A stretch of 64,000 nucleotides of DNA from positions 1,364,001 through 1,428,000 of the forward strand of contig NZ_CP054923.1 of NCBI RefSeq assembly GCF_013364215.1, given 5' to 3'. Origin of the DNA: Verrucosispora sp. NA02020 (GTDB taxonomy: Bacteria; Actinomycetota; Actinomycetes; Mycobacteriales; Micromonosporaceae). Below are positions 43,182 to 51,692 of this stretch, one piece after another (the first letter of the stretch is position 1; each line of letters begins with the position of its first letter). Under the pieces are notes generated by a model that did not search any database, had not been told where the DNA came from, and saw nothing but the letters and a program-made list of their open reading frames with translations. The translations under genes were made by a program, and so were the position numbers.

Positions 43182-43958
43182 ATGGCCAAGGACGTGACGG
43201 GGGCCCAGACTGCCCGGCCGGAGCAGGTGATCCCGGGTGGCCGCAAGGGTCCCGAGGTGCTCGGGGTCACCCGGGTGCGCCCGGCCTACCAGCAGGTGGC
43301 CGACCAGCTCCGGGAGCGGATCCTGGACGGTTCGTTGACGGCGGGTGACCGGCTGCCTACCGAGATCGAGCTGTCCGAGATCTTCGGGGTCAGCCGGAGC
43401 ACGATCCGGGAGGCGCTGCGGGTGCTGGCCTCCAAGGACCTGATCCGGACCACCCGGGGCACCACCGGCGGGACGTTCGTGGCGCGGGTCCAGTTCGACC
43501 AGGTCAGCGAGTATCTGGAGATGAGTCTCGGGCTGATGTCCGGGGCGCGCGACATCACGCTGGACAATCTGCTGGAGGCGCGGGAGAGCCTGGAGGTGCC
43601 GGCTGCGGGGCTGGCCGCGCTGCGCCACGCCGACGAGCACCTGACGTTGATGCGCCAGGCGGTGGAGCGGGAGAAGCTGACCCGCGCCCGGGGCCGCAAG
43701 TTCCGGGAGCACGTGACGTTCCACGGGGTGCTGGTCGAGGCGACCGGCAACCAACTGCTCGGGGTGATGGTCGAGCCGGTGTTCCGGGTGTTGCAGGCGC
43801 GGACGGCGGATCGGGACATGCCGGCGGAGTACTGGGGCCAGATCGACGCCGAGCACACCGAGATCTGCGGGTACGTGCAGGCCCGGGACGAGGCCGGTGC
43901 GCGCGAGGCGATGCGGGCCCATCTCGGCACGGTGCGGCGGGCGTACGAGCAGCGGTGA
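43182..43958 (+). CDS. GntR-family (FadR subfamily) regulator, likely controller of the island
   Basis: A 258-residue regulator with a winged helix at about 35-100 (AYQQVADQLRERILDGSLTA, GVSRSTIREALRVLASKDLI) and an all-helical FCD ligand-binding domain with DNLLEARESLEVPAAGLAAL and His residues placed to bind a metal and a carboxylate ligand. ATG at 43182 has GGAG 7 nt upstream. It is the only DNA-binding protein encoded in the island, so the repeated AAGTCWGACTT sites are most simply its operators, with the imported acid or a CoA intermediate as effector. Confidence 0.88.
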   Translation: MAKDVTGAQTARPEQVIPGGRKGPEVLGVTRVRPAYQQVADQLRERILDGSLTAGDRLPTEIELSEIFGVSRSTIREALRVLASKDLIRTTRGTTGGTFVARVQFDQVSEYLEMSLGLMSGARDITLDNLLEARESLEVPAAGLAALRHADEHLTLMRQAVEREKLTRARGRKFREHVTFHGVLVEATGNQLLGVMVEPVFRVLQARTADRDMPAEYWGQIDAEHTEICGYVQARDEAGAREAMRAHLGTVRRAYEQR

Positions 43959-43975
43959 AAGGAAAGTCACCCTAA

Positions 43976-43986
43976 AGTTCTGAGGT
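43976..43986 (+). promoter_or_regulatory. Weak regulon-like site (site E) after the GntR gene
   Basis: AAGTTCTGAGG resembles site B with one inserted base. It lies just after the regulator stop and before the terminator, so it may be fortuitous. Confidence 0.25.
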
Positions 43987-43993
43987 TTCATCA

Positions 43994-44028
43994 AGGCGTC
44001 CTGTCGAACGGCGACAGGACGCCTTTTC
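43994..44028 (+). terminator. Intrinsic terminator after the GntR gene
   Basis: A 14-bp stem AAGGCGTCCTGTCG/CGACAGGACGCCTT (43994-44007 with 44013-44026, 5-nt loop) runs into TTTT. It separates the transporter-regulator operon from the large downstream operon. Confidence 0.92.
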
Positions 44029-44066
44029 GTGTGCCTGTATTTGCAGTCCAGATCGCTTACGGAGCC

Positions 44067-44096
44067 TTGACACGTAAAAAGTCAGACAAATAAACT
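44067..44096 (+). promoter_or_regulatory. Promoter of the large catabolic operon with operator between -35 and -10 (site F)
   Basis: TTGACA (44067-44072) and TAAACT (44091-44096) are 18 bp apart, and AAGTCAGACAA (44079-44089) fills the spacer. A protein bound there would block RNA polymerase, so this site marks the motif as a repressor operator. Confidence 0.75.
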
Positions 44097-44130
44097 AGCG
44101 GCAGTTCAGGGCTGTCGAAAGGATCGACCG

Positions 44131-44664
44131 ATGACGGTGCGCCAAGGATGGACCGGACGTTTCTTCGAGGACTTCCAGGTCGGTGACGTCTACCAGCACC
44201 CGCTCGGGCGCACCGTCACTGAGACCGACAACACCTGGTTCACCCTGCTGACGATGAACACCAGTCAGATGCACTTCAACGCCGAGTACGCCGCCCGGTC
44301 CGAGTTCGGCAGACCGCTCGTCGTCTCGACCCTGACGCTGGCCATCGCGGTCGGGCAGAGCGTCACCGACCTCACCCAGAACGCCTTCGCCAACCTGGGC
44401 TGGGACGACATCAGCCTGCCGCACCCGGTGTTCGCCGGAGACACGCTCTACAGCGAGTCCCTGGTGCTGGAGAAGCGCGAGTCGGGCTCCCGGCCGCACG
44501 CCGGCATCGTCACCGTCCGCACCCGCACGCTCAACCAGGACGGCAAGCAGGTGTGCGCCTTCAAACGCACCTTCTACGTCTACAAGCGAGGCGCCGAACA
44601 GGTCGAGGGGATCTTCCCGGTCGCCGCCACGCCACTGTCCCTTCCGGACGGGGCGGGCGCATGA
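44131..44664 (+). CDS. MaoC-like hydratase (mesaconyl/methylmalyl-CoA dehydratase-like)
   Basis: A 177-residue hot-dog hydratase. The opening RFFEDFQVGDVYQHPLGRTV then TETDNTWF matches the group that includes itaconyl-CoA and mesaconyl-CoA hydratases, with the hydratase-2 motif NTSQMHFNAEYAARSEFGRP (His; Asn at the usual Asp site). It would convert an unsaturated dicarboxyl-CoA to a hydroxyacyl-CoA for a CitE-type lyase, and such a lyase is encoded in the same operon. AAGGA lies upstream of the ATG. First gene behind promoter F; it overlaps the LLM gene by ATGA. Confidence 0.78.
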   Translation: MTVRQGWTGRFFEDFQVGDVYQHPLGRTVTETDNTWFTLLTMNTSQMHFNAEYAARSEFGRPLVVSTLTLAIAVGQSVTDLTQNAFANLGWDDISLPHPVFAGDTLYSESLVLEKRESGSRPHAGIVTVRTRTLNQDGKQVCAFKRTFYVYKRGAEQVEGIFPVAATPLSLPDGAGA

Positions 44665-45701
44665 CACTGCGTCTGACGTACCAGCCGTGGGGCGAGACGC
44701 TCGCCGAGGTGGCCGACGCCGGCCGGCGGGCCGAGCGGGCCGGCGCCGAGGTGCTCTGGGTCTCCGAGCTGCACCGTAGTGCCACCGGCACGGCCGCGGC
44801 GCTGGCCGTCGCCACCGAGACCGCCCGGATCGGCACGTGCATCGCGCTCGCCTTCACCCGCAGCCCGATGATCACCGCTCTGGAGGCGCTCGACCTGGAC
44901 GAACTCTCCGGTGGACGGTTCGTGCTGGGCCTCGGCTCGGGCGTCAAGCGTCTCAACGAGGACTGGCACAACGTGGTGTTCGGCAAGCCCGTGCCGCACA
45001 TGCGGGAGAGCGTCCGCAACATCCGGCACTTCTGGCGGCACTGCACCAGTGGCGAGCCGATGCTGCTCGACGGCGAGTACGAGCCGATGCGGATCCGGGG
45101 CTACGAGCGCCCCTTCGCGGTGCCGGCCGAGGCGATCCCGGTCTACCTGGCCGCGATGGGGCCGCTGATGACCCGCCTGGCCGGTGAGATCGGTGACGGG
45201 TGGATCAGCCACGAACTCTGCTCGCCCCGCTACCTCGCCGAGCAGATCCTGCCCGACCTGACGGTCGGCATCGACCGCGCCGACAGCCGGACCCGCGCTG
45301 ACCTCGACGTCGTCGTCTCGGCGTGCTGCTCGATCGCCGACGACCGCCAGGTGGCCCGTCGCCGCGCCGCCGGCCTGGTCGGCTTCTACGCCACCGTCCG
45401 CACCTACGCCGACTTCTTCGCCTTCCACGACCTCGCCGACGACCAGCAGCAGGTCGTCGACGCGTTCCGGGCCGGAGCCGGTGCCGACTACCTCGCCGAC
45501 GCCGTCAGTGACCGGATGGTCGACGCGCTCACCCTGACCGGGACCCGCGCCGACGTCGCCGACCGGATCACCGCGTACGACGGGATCGCCGACTCGGTCA
45601 AGCTGAGCCCGCCCACCCACGGGCTGCCGGCCGCCGACACCCGAGCCGCCCAGGACGAGATCATCGCCCTGATCGCCGAGATGACCGGAGCCGCCACATG
45701 A
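44661..45701 (+). CDS. LLM-class flavin/F420-dependent oxidoreductase
   Basis: A 346-residue luciferase-like barrel: AERAGAEVLWVSELHRSATG at the start, RIGTCIALAFTRSPMITALE, then GGRFVLGLGSGVKRLNEDWH. The last is the phosphate-site pattern of F420-dependent enzymes such as MER and related reductases. It belongs to a different subgroup from the LLM protein at 42131. It is coupled to both neighbours by ATGA overlaps. The role in the pathway is presumably a redox step on the carbon skeleton. Confidence 0.83.
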   Translation: MTLRLTYQPWGETLAEVADAGRRAERAGAEVLWVSELHRSATGTAAALAVATETARIGTCIALAFTRSPMITALEALDLDELSGGRFVLGLGSGVKRLNEDWHNVVFGKPVPHMRESVRNIRHFWRHCTSGEPMLLDGEYEPMRIRGYERPFAVPAEAIPVYLAAMGPLMTRLAGEIGDGWISHELCSPRYLAEQILPDLTVGIDRADSRTRADLDVVVSACCSIADDRQVARRRAAGLVGFYATVRTYADFFAFHDLADDQQQVVDAFRAGAGADYLADAVSDRMVDALTLTGTRADVADRITAYDGIADSVKLSPPTHGLPAADTRAAQDEIIALIAEMTGAAT

Positions 45702-46972
45702 GACCCCTGGCCGACATCCGCATCATCGCGATCGAGCAGTACGGCGCCGGACCGTTCGGCACCGTGCACCTTGCCGACCTCGGTGCCGAGGTCATCAAGA
45801 TCGAGGACCCGCGCGCCGGTGGCGACGTGGGCCGGTACGTCCCGCCGTACGCGCAGGACGAGGACTCGCTCTTCTTCGAGACGTTCAACCGCAACAAGCG
45901 CAGTCTCTCGTTGGACCTGAGCACCGACGCCGGCCGGGAGGTGTTCGAGAAACTGGTCGCCGTCTCCGACGTGGTCTACTCCAACCTGCGTGGCGACGTA
46001 CCGGCGAAGATGCGCATCCGCTACGACGACCTCAAGCATCTCAACCCCCGGATCGTCTGCGTCTCGCTGACCGGCTTCGGGATGACCGGGCCCCGCCACG
46101 CCGAGCCCGGCTACGACTACATCCTCCAGGGACTGGCCGGCTGGATGGAGCTGACCGGCGAGCCCGACGGCCCGCCGACCAAGTCCGGGCTGTCGCTGGT
46201 CGACTTCTCCGGCGGGTTCGTCGCGGCCATCTCGCTGCTTGCCGGGGTGCACGCCGCACGCCGCGACGGCGTCGGCATGGACTGCGACGTCAGCCTCTAC
46301 GACACCGCGATCTCGCTGCTCACCTACCCGGCCACCTGGCACCTCAACGCCGGGTTCGCGCCGGTGCGCACCCATCACTCGGCCCACCCGTCCCTGGTGC
46401 CCTTCCAGGTCTTCGAGGCCAAGGACGGCTGGATGGTGGTCGGCTGCGCCAAGGAGAAGTTCTGGGCCCGGCTGGCCACGCTCGTCGGCCACCCGGAGTG
46501 GGCCGAAGACGGGTCGCCGTACGCGAACTTCGGTGCCCGGCGGGAGAACCGCGAGGAGTTGCTCGCCGCGCTGGCGGACATCTTCCGGCAACGGACCGTC
46601 GACGAGTGGCTGCCCGAGCTGTACGCCGCCGCGATCCCGTGCGGCCCGATCAACGACGTGGGCGCCGCGCTGACCGAGGAGCACACCGCGGCCCGCGACC
46701 TGATCGTCACCACCGACCATCCCCGCTTCGGCACCGTGCAGCAGCTCGCCAGCCCCGTCCGGGTCGGCGACGAGCCGCCCGCGTACCGGCGGGCTCCGCT
46801 GCGCAATGAGGACTTCGCCACCGTCACCGGTGAGCTGCTCGGCCTCGACCCGCAGGCGGTTGCCGTCCTCGCCGAGGCGGGCGCGTTCGGACCGGACGGC
46901 GACGGTGGCGCGACCAGCGACGGCCCGCCGCCGCGTACCGCCGATCCCGGCACGGAGGCGGCCAGCCGATGA
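45698..46972 (+). CDS. CaiB/BaiF family CoA-transferase (class III)
   Basis: A 424-residue class III CoA-transferase that moves CoA between carboxylic acids. The catalytic Asp is at residue 169 (SLVDFSGG), the position known for formyl-CoA transferase. Other conserved parts are EQYGAGPFGTVHLADLGAEV, FNRNKRSLSLDL and YDYILQGLAGWMELTG. It offers a second way to activate an acid in addition to the ligase at 36309, for example using succinyl-CoA. Acidic, low-complexity last 25 residues. ATGA overlaps on both sides. Confidence 0.9.
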   Translation: MRPLADIRIIAIEQYGAGPFGTVHLADLGAEVIKIEDPRAGGDVGRYVPPYAQDEDSLFFETFNRNKRSLSLDLSTDAGREVFEKLVAVSDVVYSNLRGDVPAKMRIRYDDLKHLNPRIVCVSLTGFGMTGPRHAEPGYDYILQGLAGWMELTGEPDGPPTKSGLSLVDFSGGFVAAISLLAGVHAARRDGVGMDCDVSLYDTAISLLTYPATWHLNAGFAPVRTHHSAHPSLVPFQVFEAKDGWMVVGCAKEKFWARLATLVGHPEWAEDGSPYANFGARRENREELLAALADIFRQRTVDEWLPELYAAAIPCGPINDVGAALTEEHTAARDLIVTTDHPRFGTVQQLASPVRVGDEPPAYRRAPLRNEDFATVTGELLGLDPQAVAVLAEAGAFGPDGDGGATSDGPPPRTADPGTEAASR

Positions 46973-48327
46973 TCGCGTCCGACCTGGCCGAGTGGGCGAC
47001 CGGCACCGTCGAGCTGCCGGAGCCGGTGCGGCACGCCGCGCGGCGACACCTGCTCGACGGCCTGGGCACCGCACTGGCCGGGCGGCGCGCGGGCGTGGTC
47101 GATCCGGTGCTGGTGGTCGCCCGTGACCTCGGCGGCCCGGCGGAGGCCACGCCGCTCGGCGGCCGTGCCCGGATCGGTGCCCCGGCCGCCGCGCTGGCCA
47201 GCGGTGCCCTGGTGCACGCGTTGGACTTCGACGACACGCACGCCGCCGGTCTGGTGCACGCCACCGCCGTGGTGCTGCCCGCCGCGTTCGCCGTCGGCGA
47301 GCAGGTGGGCGCCACCGGTCGGCAGGTGCTCACCGCCGCCGTGGTCGGCTACGAGACGGTGTGCCGGGTGGCCGCCGCCGCCCCGCACGGCTTCCACTCC
47401 CGTGGCCTGCACGCCACCATGGTCGCCGGGGTCTTCTCGTCCGCGCTGGTCACCGCGCGGCTGCTAGGTCTCGATGCGGCCCGGGCCACCGACGCCCTCG
47501 GCATCGCCGGCAGCCAGGCCGGTGGCCTGCTCGCCTTCCTGCACACCGGTGCGTCGACCAAGCAACTGCACCCCGGCTTCGCCTCACACGCCGGGGTGCT
47601 CGCCGCCCGGCTCGCCGCCGCCGGTGCCTCCGGGCCGGCGAACGTCCTCGACGGCCCGCACGGCGTCTTCGACGCCCTGGCCGCCGGTCCGGTGGAACCC
47701 GCGTCGATCGTGGACAGGCTCGGCACCCGCTGGGAGACCACCCGGATCGGCATCAAGCCCTATCCGGCCTGCCAGCTCTCCCACGCCGCGATCGACGCCG
47801 CCCGGGACGCCCGTCGGCAACCCGGATTCCCCGCCGACCCGGCCGCCGTCACCCGCGTCGACGTCGACGTGCATCCCGACTCGGCACCCACCGTCTGCGG
47901 ACCCGGCCGGGACCTGGCCCGACCGGCCACCCCGTACGCGGCGAAGTTCTCGCTGCCGTGGAGTGTCGCCGCGACGCTGCTCGACGGTGACCTGACGACC
48001 GCCAGCTACCGACCCGACTCGATCGCCCGCGCCGACGTGGCGGCCCTCGCCGACCGGGTGCGCTGGCGGATCGTCGACACCGGTGGGCACGCCGCCGACG
48101 CCCCCGGCGCCGTCGTGCTCACCCTCGCCGACGGCACGACCGTACGCGGCACGGTGCCCCGCAGCGGCGGTGGGCCGGACGCCCCACTCGGCGACGACGA
48201 GTTGACCGCCAAGTTCCTCGGCAACGCCGGTGACGTCGGTACGCCCGTCGTCGACCTGATGCGCCGCCTCGACGACCTCGACAGCCTCGACCCGATCGTG
48301 GCGGCTCTGGCCGCCGCCGGTGACTGA
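46969..48327 (+). CDS. MmgE/PrpD family protein
   Basis: A 452-residue member of the MmgE/PrpD fold (2-methylcitrate dehydratase, cis-aconitate decarboxylase, iminodisuccinate epimerase). Conserved segments are RRHLLDGLGTALAGRRAG, SGALVHALDFDDTHAAGLVH with the Asp/His cluster, HGFHSRGLHATMVAGVFSSA, and KPYPACQLSHAAIDAA. The exact reaction cannot be read from sequence. Next to a CoA-transferase, MaoC and CitE genes, a role on a branched di- or tricarboxylic acid is plausible. Confidence 0.85.
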   Translation: MIASDLAEWATGTVELPEPVRHAARRHLLDGLGTALAGRRAGVVDPVLVVARDLGGPAEATPLGGRARIGAPAAALASGALVHALDFDDTHAAGLVHATAVVLPAAFAVGEQVGATGRQVLTAAVVGYETVCRVAAAAPHGFHSRGLHATMVAGVFSSALVTARLLGLDAARATDALGIAGSQAGGLLAFLHTGASTKQLHPGFASHAGVLAARLAAAGASGPANVLDGPHGVFDALAAGPVEPASIVDRLGTRWETTRIGIKPYPACQLSHAAIDAARDARRQPGFPADPAAVTRVDVDVHPDSAPTVCGPGRDLARPATPYAAKFSLPWSVAATLLDGDLTTASYRPDSIARADVAALADRVRWRIVDTGGHAADAPGAVVLTLADGTTVRGTVPRSGGGPDAPLGDDELTAKFLGNAGDVGTPVVDLMRRLDDLDSLDPIVAALAAAGD

Positions 48328-48341
48328 CCCGGGAGACCCAC

Positions 48342-49580
48342 GTGCCGCTGTCCGCGATCCGCCCCGCCCACTTCCCCTGGTTCCCGTACGACGGGTTCAC
48401 CTTCTGCCTCGGCCTGGCCGACGGTGACGCGGCCTGGACCTCAGGCCACACCGCCGCCGCGCTCGACCCCGCGTTGGGGCGGATGACGGTCGGCGGTGAC
48501 ATGGCCAGTCAGGCCCGCACCGCGTACCGGAAGGTGCTGGCCATCCTGGAGGCCGCCGGGCACGGTCCGGCCGACGTCACCCGCGTCACCGAGAACATCA
48601 CCGTCGCCGGCCTCGACGAGTACGCCGTCGCGGCGGCCGTCCGCGCCGAGGTCTTCGGCGACCACCAGCCGGTGGTCCGCACCGTGGTGGTGGAGCGGTT
48701 GGTACGCCGGGCCGCGCTGATCGAGGTGGAGCTGCACGCGGTGGCCGGTGGCGGGCAGACGCTCGCGGCCAGCGAACCCCGCGCGGCCGGGACCTGGGTG
48801 CCCTCGCCGGTGCGCGACGGCCACGACGGCGCGGTCTACCTGCCGACCATGCTGCCGCTGGACGCCTCCGGTGAGGTGGTCCACCCCGGCGACTTCGTCA
48901 GCCAGTACGCGTACTGCCTGGACCGGGCACAGGACCTGCTGACCGCCGTCGGGCTCTCCCTGGACGCCGCCGTCACCACCTACGACTACTCCACTCCGGC
49001 GACCCGTGACGTGTACCGCAAGACCCACCGGGTCCGCCGCGAACGCCTCGGCGGCGCCGGTGTCTATCCGGGGGCCGGCGGCATCCTGATGAGTCGGCTG
49101 CACCACCCCGACGTGCTGGTGGCCATCGACGTCACCGCCTCGCGGCACCCACTCGAACTGGTCAACCCGGGCTGGTCGCGCTACGACTCGCTGACCTACG
49201 CGCCCGGGGTACGCGCCGGCCGGACGTTGTACATGTCCGGGTTCGCCGCCCTGGACATGCAGACCCAGCAGGCGTTGCACCCCGACGACATCGGCGCGCA
49301 GGCCGAGGTGACCTACGGCGCGATCCGGCACCTGCTGGAGCACGCCGGGCTGGGCCCGCAGGACCTGGTGGAGACCACCGAGTACTGCGTGGCGTCGGCG
49401 ATCGGCGACTACCGGGCCGTGGCCGGGGTACGCGAGCGGCTGCTCGGCCCGCCCTGGCCGGCGTCGACCGGGGCGGTCTGCGCCGCGCTGCTGCGCCCGG
49501 AGTTCCTGCTGGAGGTCTTCCCGACCGCCGTCTACCCCGAGCCCACCGAGCCTGCCGAGAACGCCGGGGGGAGCCGATGA
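48342..49580 (+). CDS. Triple-domain RidA/YjgF-family protein
   Basis: A 412-residue protein made of three consecutive RidA-like units: about 22-135 (AWTSGHTAA, QARTAYRKVLAILEAAGHGP, VVRTVVVERL), 150-265 (VYLPTMLPLDASGEVVHPGD, QYAYCLDRAQDLLTAVGLSL) and 277-398 (GRTLYMSGFAALDMQTQQAL, TYGAIRHLLEHAGLGPQDLV). RidA proteins are normally about 130 residues and trimerise, with active sites between subunits; here one chain could form the whole ring. Only unit 1 keeps an Arg at the catalytic position (VVRTVV); units 2 and 3 have none there. Hydrolysis of an imine/enamine intermediate is possible. GTG at 48342. Confidence 0.82.
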   Translation: MPLSAIRPAHFPWFPYDGFTFCLGLADGDAAWTSGHTAAALDPALGRMTVGGDMASQARTAYRKVLAILEAAGHGPADVTRVTENITVAGLDEYAVAAAVRAEVFGDHQPVVRTVVVERLVRRAALIEVELHAVAGGGQTLAASEPRAAGTWVPSPVRDGHDGAVYLPTMLPLDASGEVVHPGDFVSQYAYCLDRAQDLLTAVGLSLDAAVTTYDYSTPATRDVYRKTHRVRRERLGGAGVYPGAGGILMSRLHHPDVLVAIDVTASRHPLELVNPGWSRYDSLTYAPGVRAGRTLYMSGFAALDMQTQQALHPDDIGAQAEVTYGAIRHLLEHAGLGPQDLVETTEYCVASAIGDYRAVAGVRERLLGPPWPASTGAVCAALLRPEFLLEVFPTAVYPEPTEPAENAGGSR

Positions 49581-50080
49581 GCCTGCTGACCGACGAGGTG
49601 CGGGCGCTGCTGGGCAGCCGCCGGGTGTACACCGCGCCGGAAGCCCTCGGTGCCGCCGCCTGCCGCTACTTCGCCCAGGCGATCGGCGACGACAACCCGA
49701 TCTACCGGGACGGCGCGTACGCCCGCGCGCAGGGGCTTCCCGGGGTGACCGCGCCGCCGACGCTGATCTGCGAGACCGGGCAGTACACCGGCCTGCCGAT
49801 GGACCGGGACGGCTACGCCGGGCACTCCTGGCACCTGAACGTGCCGGGCACCCGGCAGGTTCGCGGCGGCAACGCGTACACCTTCCACCGGAGGGTCCGG
49901 CCGTCCGACGTGATCACCGCGACGTGGGAGATCCACGACCTGACCGAGAAGCGCACCCGCGACGGCAAGGACATGTTGATCGTCGGCTCCCGGGCCACCT
50001 ACACCAACCAGGACGGCGACCTGCTCGCCGTCAACGAGGAGACGATCATCCTGGTCGCGTTGGACGGTGAGGCCGGATGA
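49577..50080 (+). CDS. MaoC N-terminal (FAS1-like) dehydratase domain protein
   Basis: A 167-residue hot-dog protein of the MaoC_dehydrat_N type, with AACRYFAQAIGDDNPIYRDG then AYARAQGLPGVTAPPTLI and QVRGGNAYTFHRRVRPSDVI. In actinobacterial steroid side-chain degradation such a subunit pairs with a second MaoC protein to make a heteromeric enoyl-CoA hydratase (ChsH2/ChsH1), and here a second MaoC gene follows with an ATGA overlap. Confidence 0.83.
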   Translation: MSLLTDEVRALLGSRRVYTAPEALGAAACRYFAQAIGDDNPIYRDGAYARAQGLPGVTAPPTLICETGQYTGLPMDRDGYAGHSWHLNVPGTRQVRGGNAYTFHRRVRPSDVITATWEIHDLTEKRTRDGKDMLIVGSRATYTNQDGDLLAVNEETIILVALDGEAG

Positions 50081-50538
50081 GCCCCCGGGTCGGCGACACC
50101 CTGCCGGAACTGCGCCGCACCATCGACCTGGTCGACATGGTGGCCTACGCCGGTGCCACCTGGGACTGGTACCGCCTGCACTACGACCCGGAGTTCGTGG
50201 CCGCCGCCCGGGTGCCCGGCCCGGTGGTCGACGGGCAGGTCTTCGGCGCCCTCTTCGTGGAGCTGATCCAGGACACCTTCGGCCCGGCATGCTTCGTGCA
50301 GCAGCTCTCCTTCACCTTCCGCAACCTGATGTTCGCCGGGGAGACGGTGCGGTGCACCGGCACCGTGGTCGGAGTCGCCGACGACCGGATCGAGGTCGAG
50401 CTGGCCGCCACCATCCTCGCCAGCGACTACGGCCCCGAGCGCCCGGCGGCCCGACCGGCGCGGGCGACCGTGCTGCTCGGTGCCGCCGACGGGCCGGGTG
50501 CGCCGGCTGCCGTACCCGTGCCGGAGGGGACGACGTGA
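50077..50538 (+). CDS. MaoC-like hydratase subunit
   Basis: A 153-residue hot-dog protein: TIDLVDMVAYAGATWDWYRL, HYDPEFVAAARVPGPVVDGQ, QLSFTFRNLMFAGETVRCTG. The helix segment WDWYRLHYDPEF carries the His-x-Asp of the hydratase-2 site, which its partner at 49577 lacks, as in ChsH1-like pairs. It is therefore probably the catalytic half of the heteromeric hydratase. It overlaps the thiolase-fold gene by GTGA. Confidence 0.82.
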   Translation: MSPRVGDTLPELRRTIDLVDMVAYAGATWDWYRLHYDPEFVAAARVPGPVVDGQVFGALFVELIQDTFGPACFVQQLSFTFRNLMFAGETVRCTGTVVGVADDRIEVELAATILASDYGPERPAARPARATVLLGAADGPGAPAAVPVPEGTT

Positions 50539-51692
50539 CCGGGCGCGACCGTGCGTCGGTGGCCGTCGTCGGCGTCGCCGAGTCCGACCTCGGCGTCACC
50601 ACCGCCAGCACGCTGACGTTGCAGACCCAGGCGATCACCCGGGCCCTCGCCGACGCCGGACTGGCGCTCGCGGACATCGACGGGCTCGCCACCACCGGCA
50701 TCTCCCGCTTCTCCACCACCTCGCTGGCCGAGCACCTCGGAGTACGTCCCCGCTGGGTCGACGCCAGCTTCGTCGGCGGCAGCGCGGCGGAGATGATGGT
50801 CGCCCGCGCGGTGCAGGCGATCGGCGCCGGTCAGGCCGACGTCGTGGTGGTCAGCTTCGCGTCCAACCAGCGGTCCGCGCGTTCCCGCAGCCTCGCCGGG
50901 GTGGTCGAGCAGCACACCCCGGAGGCGCAGTTCGAGACACCGTACGCGCCGCTCTACCCGATCTCGTACTACGCGATGGCGGCGCAGGCGTACCTGCACC
51001 GGTACGGCGGCACCCCGGAGCAGCTCGCCGAGATCGCCGTCGCGGCGCGCGAGTGGGCCCGGCTCAACCCGGCCGCGTACCGCCACGACGCGCCCCCGCT
51101 GACCGTCGACGAGGTCCGCGCCGCGCCGATGGTCTCCACCCCGTTGACCGTCGCGGACTGCTGCCTCGTCACCGACGGCGGCGGTGCGATCGTGCTGACC
51201 AGTGCCGAGCGGGCCCGCGACCTGCGGCAGACCCCGGTCGCGGTGCTCGGCTACGGGGAACGCTCCACCACCGCCTCGATGACCGGCGCCGACGACATCC
51301 TCGACACCGGGGCCCGGCAGGCCGCCGCCGAGGCGTACGCGCGCGCCGGGATCACCCCGGCCGACGTGGACGTGGTGCAGGTGTACGACTCGTTCACGAT
51401 CACCGCCGCGCTGAGCGTCGAGGCGCTCGGCTTCTGCGGTGAGGGCGAAGTGCTCGACTTCATCGCCGACGGCCGGATCCGGCCGGGCGGTGCCCTGCCG
51501 CTGGACACCTCCGGCGGCGGCCTGTCCTACTGCCACCCGGGCCAGTTCGGGGTGCTGCTGCTGGTGGAGGCGGTACGCCAGCTGCGCGGTGAGGCCGGTG
51601 CCCGGCAGGTGCCGGACGCCCGGATCGCGGTCGCGCACGGCACCGGCGCGATCCTGTCCACCCACGCCACCGTCGTGCTGGGGGTGCGCTGA
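50535..51692 (+). CDS. Thiolase-fold (SCP-x/Ltp2-like) protein lacking the thiolase cysteine, probable aldolase
   Basis: A 385-residue thiolase-superfamily protein. The nucleophilic Cys expected near residue 80-90 is absent (ASFVGGSAAEMMVARAV). It keeps YDSFTIT (Tyr284) and SYCHPG (Tyr332, His334), which line up with the two catalytic tyrosine regions described for the steroid aldolase Ltp2. Together with the DUF35 gene that follows (TGATG overlap) this is the known composition of a retro-aldolase cleaving 3-hydroxyacyl-CoAs, not of a thiolase. GTG at 50535 is set by the GTGA overlap. Confidence 0.8.
   Translation: MTGRDRASVAVVGVAESDLGVTTASTLTLQTQAITRALADAGLALADIDGLATTGISRFSTTSLAEHLGVRPRWVDASFVGGSAAEMMVARAVQAIGAGQADVVVVSFASNQRSARSRSLAGVVEQHTPEAQFETPYAPLYPISYYAMAAQAYLHRYGGTPEQLAEIAVAAREWARLNPAAYRHDAPPLTVDEVRAAPMVSTPLTVADCCLVTDGGGAIVLTSAERARDLRQTPVAVLGYGERSTTASMTGADDILDTGARQAAAEAYARAGITPADVDVVQVYDSFTITAALSVEALGFCGEGEVLDFIADGRIRPGGALPLDTSGGGLSYCHPGQFGVLLLVEAVRQLRGEAGARQVPDARIAVAHGTGAILSTHATVVLGVR

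Noticed and set aside
43976..43986. AAGTTCTGAGG as a firm GntR operator
   Set aside because: It needs an inserted base to fit the motif and lies after the regulator gene; listed only as a weak site.
50535..51692. Genuine thiolase
   Set aside because: The nucleophilic cysteine region (about residues 78-90) contains no Cys, while the aldolase-type Tyr and His motifs and a DUF35 partner are present.
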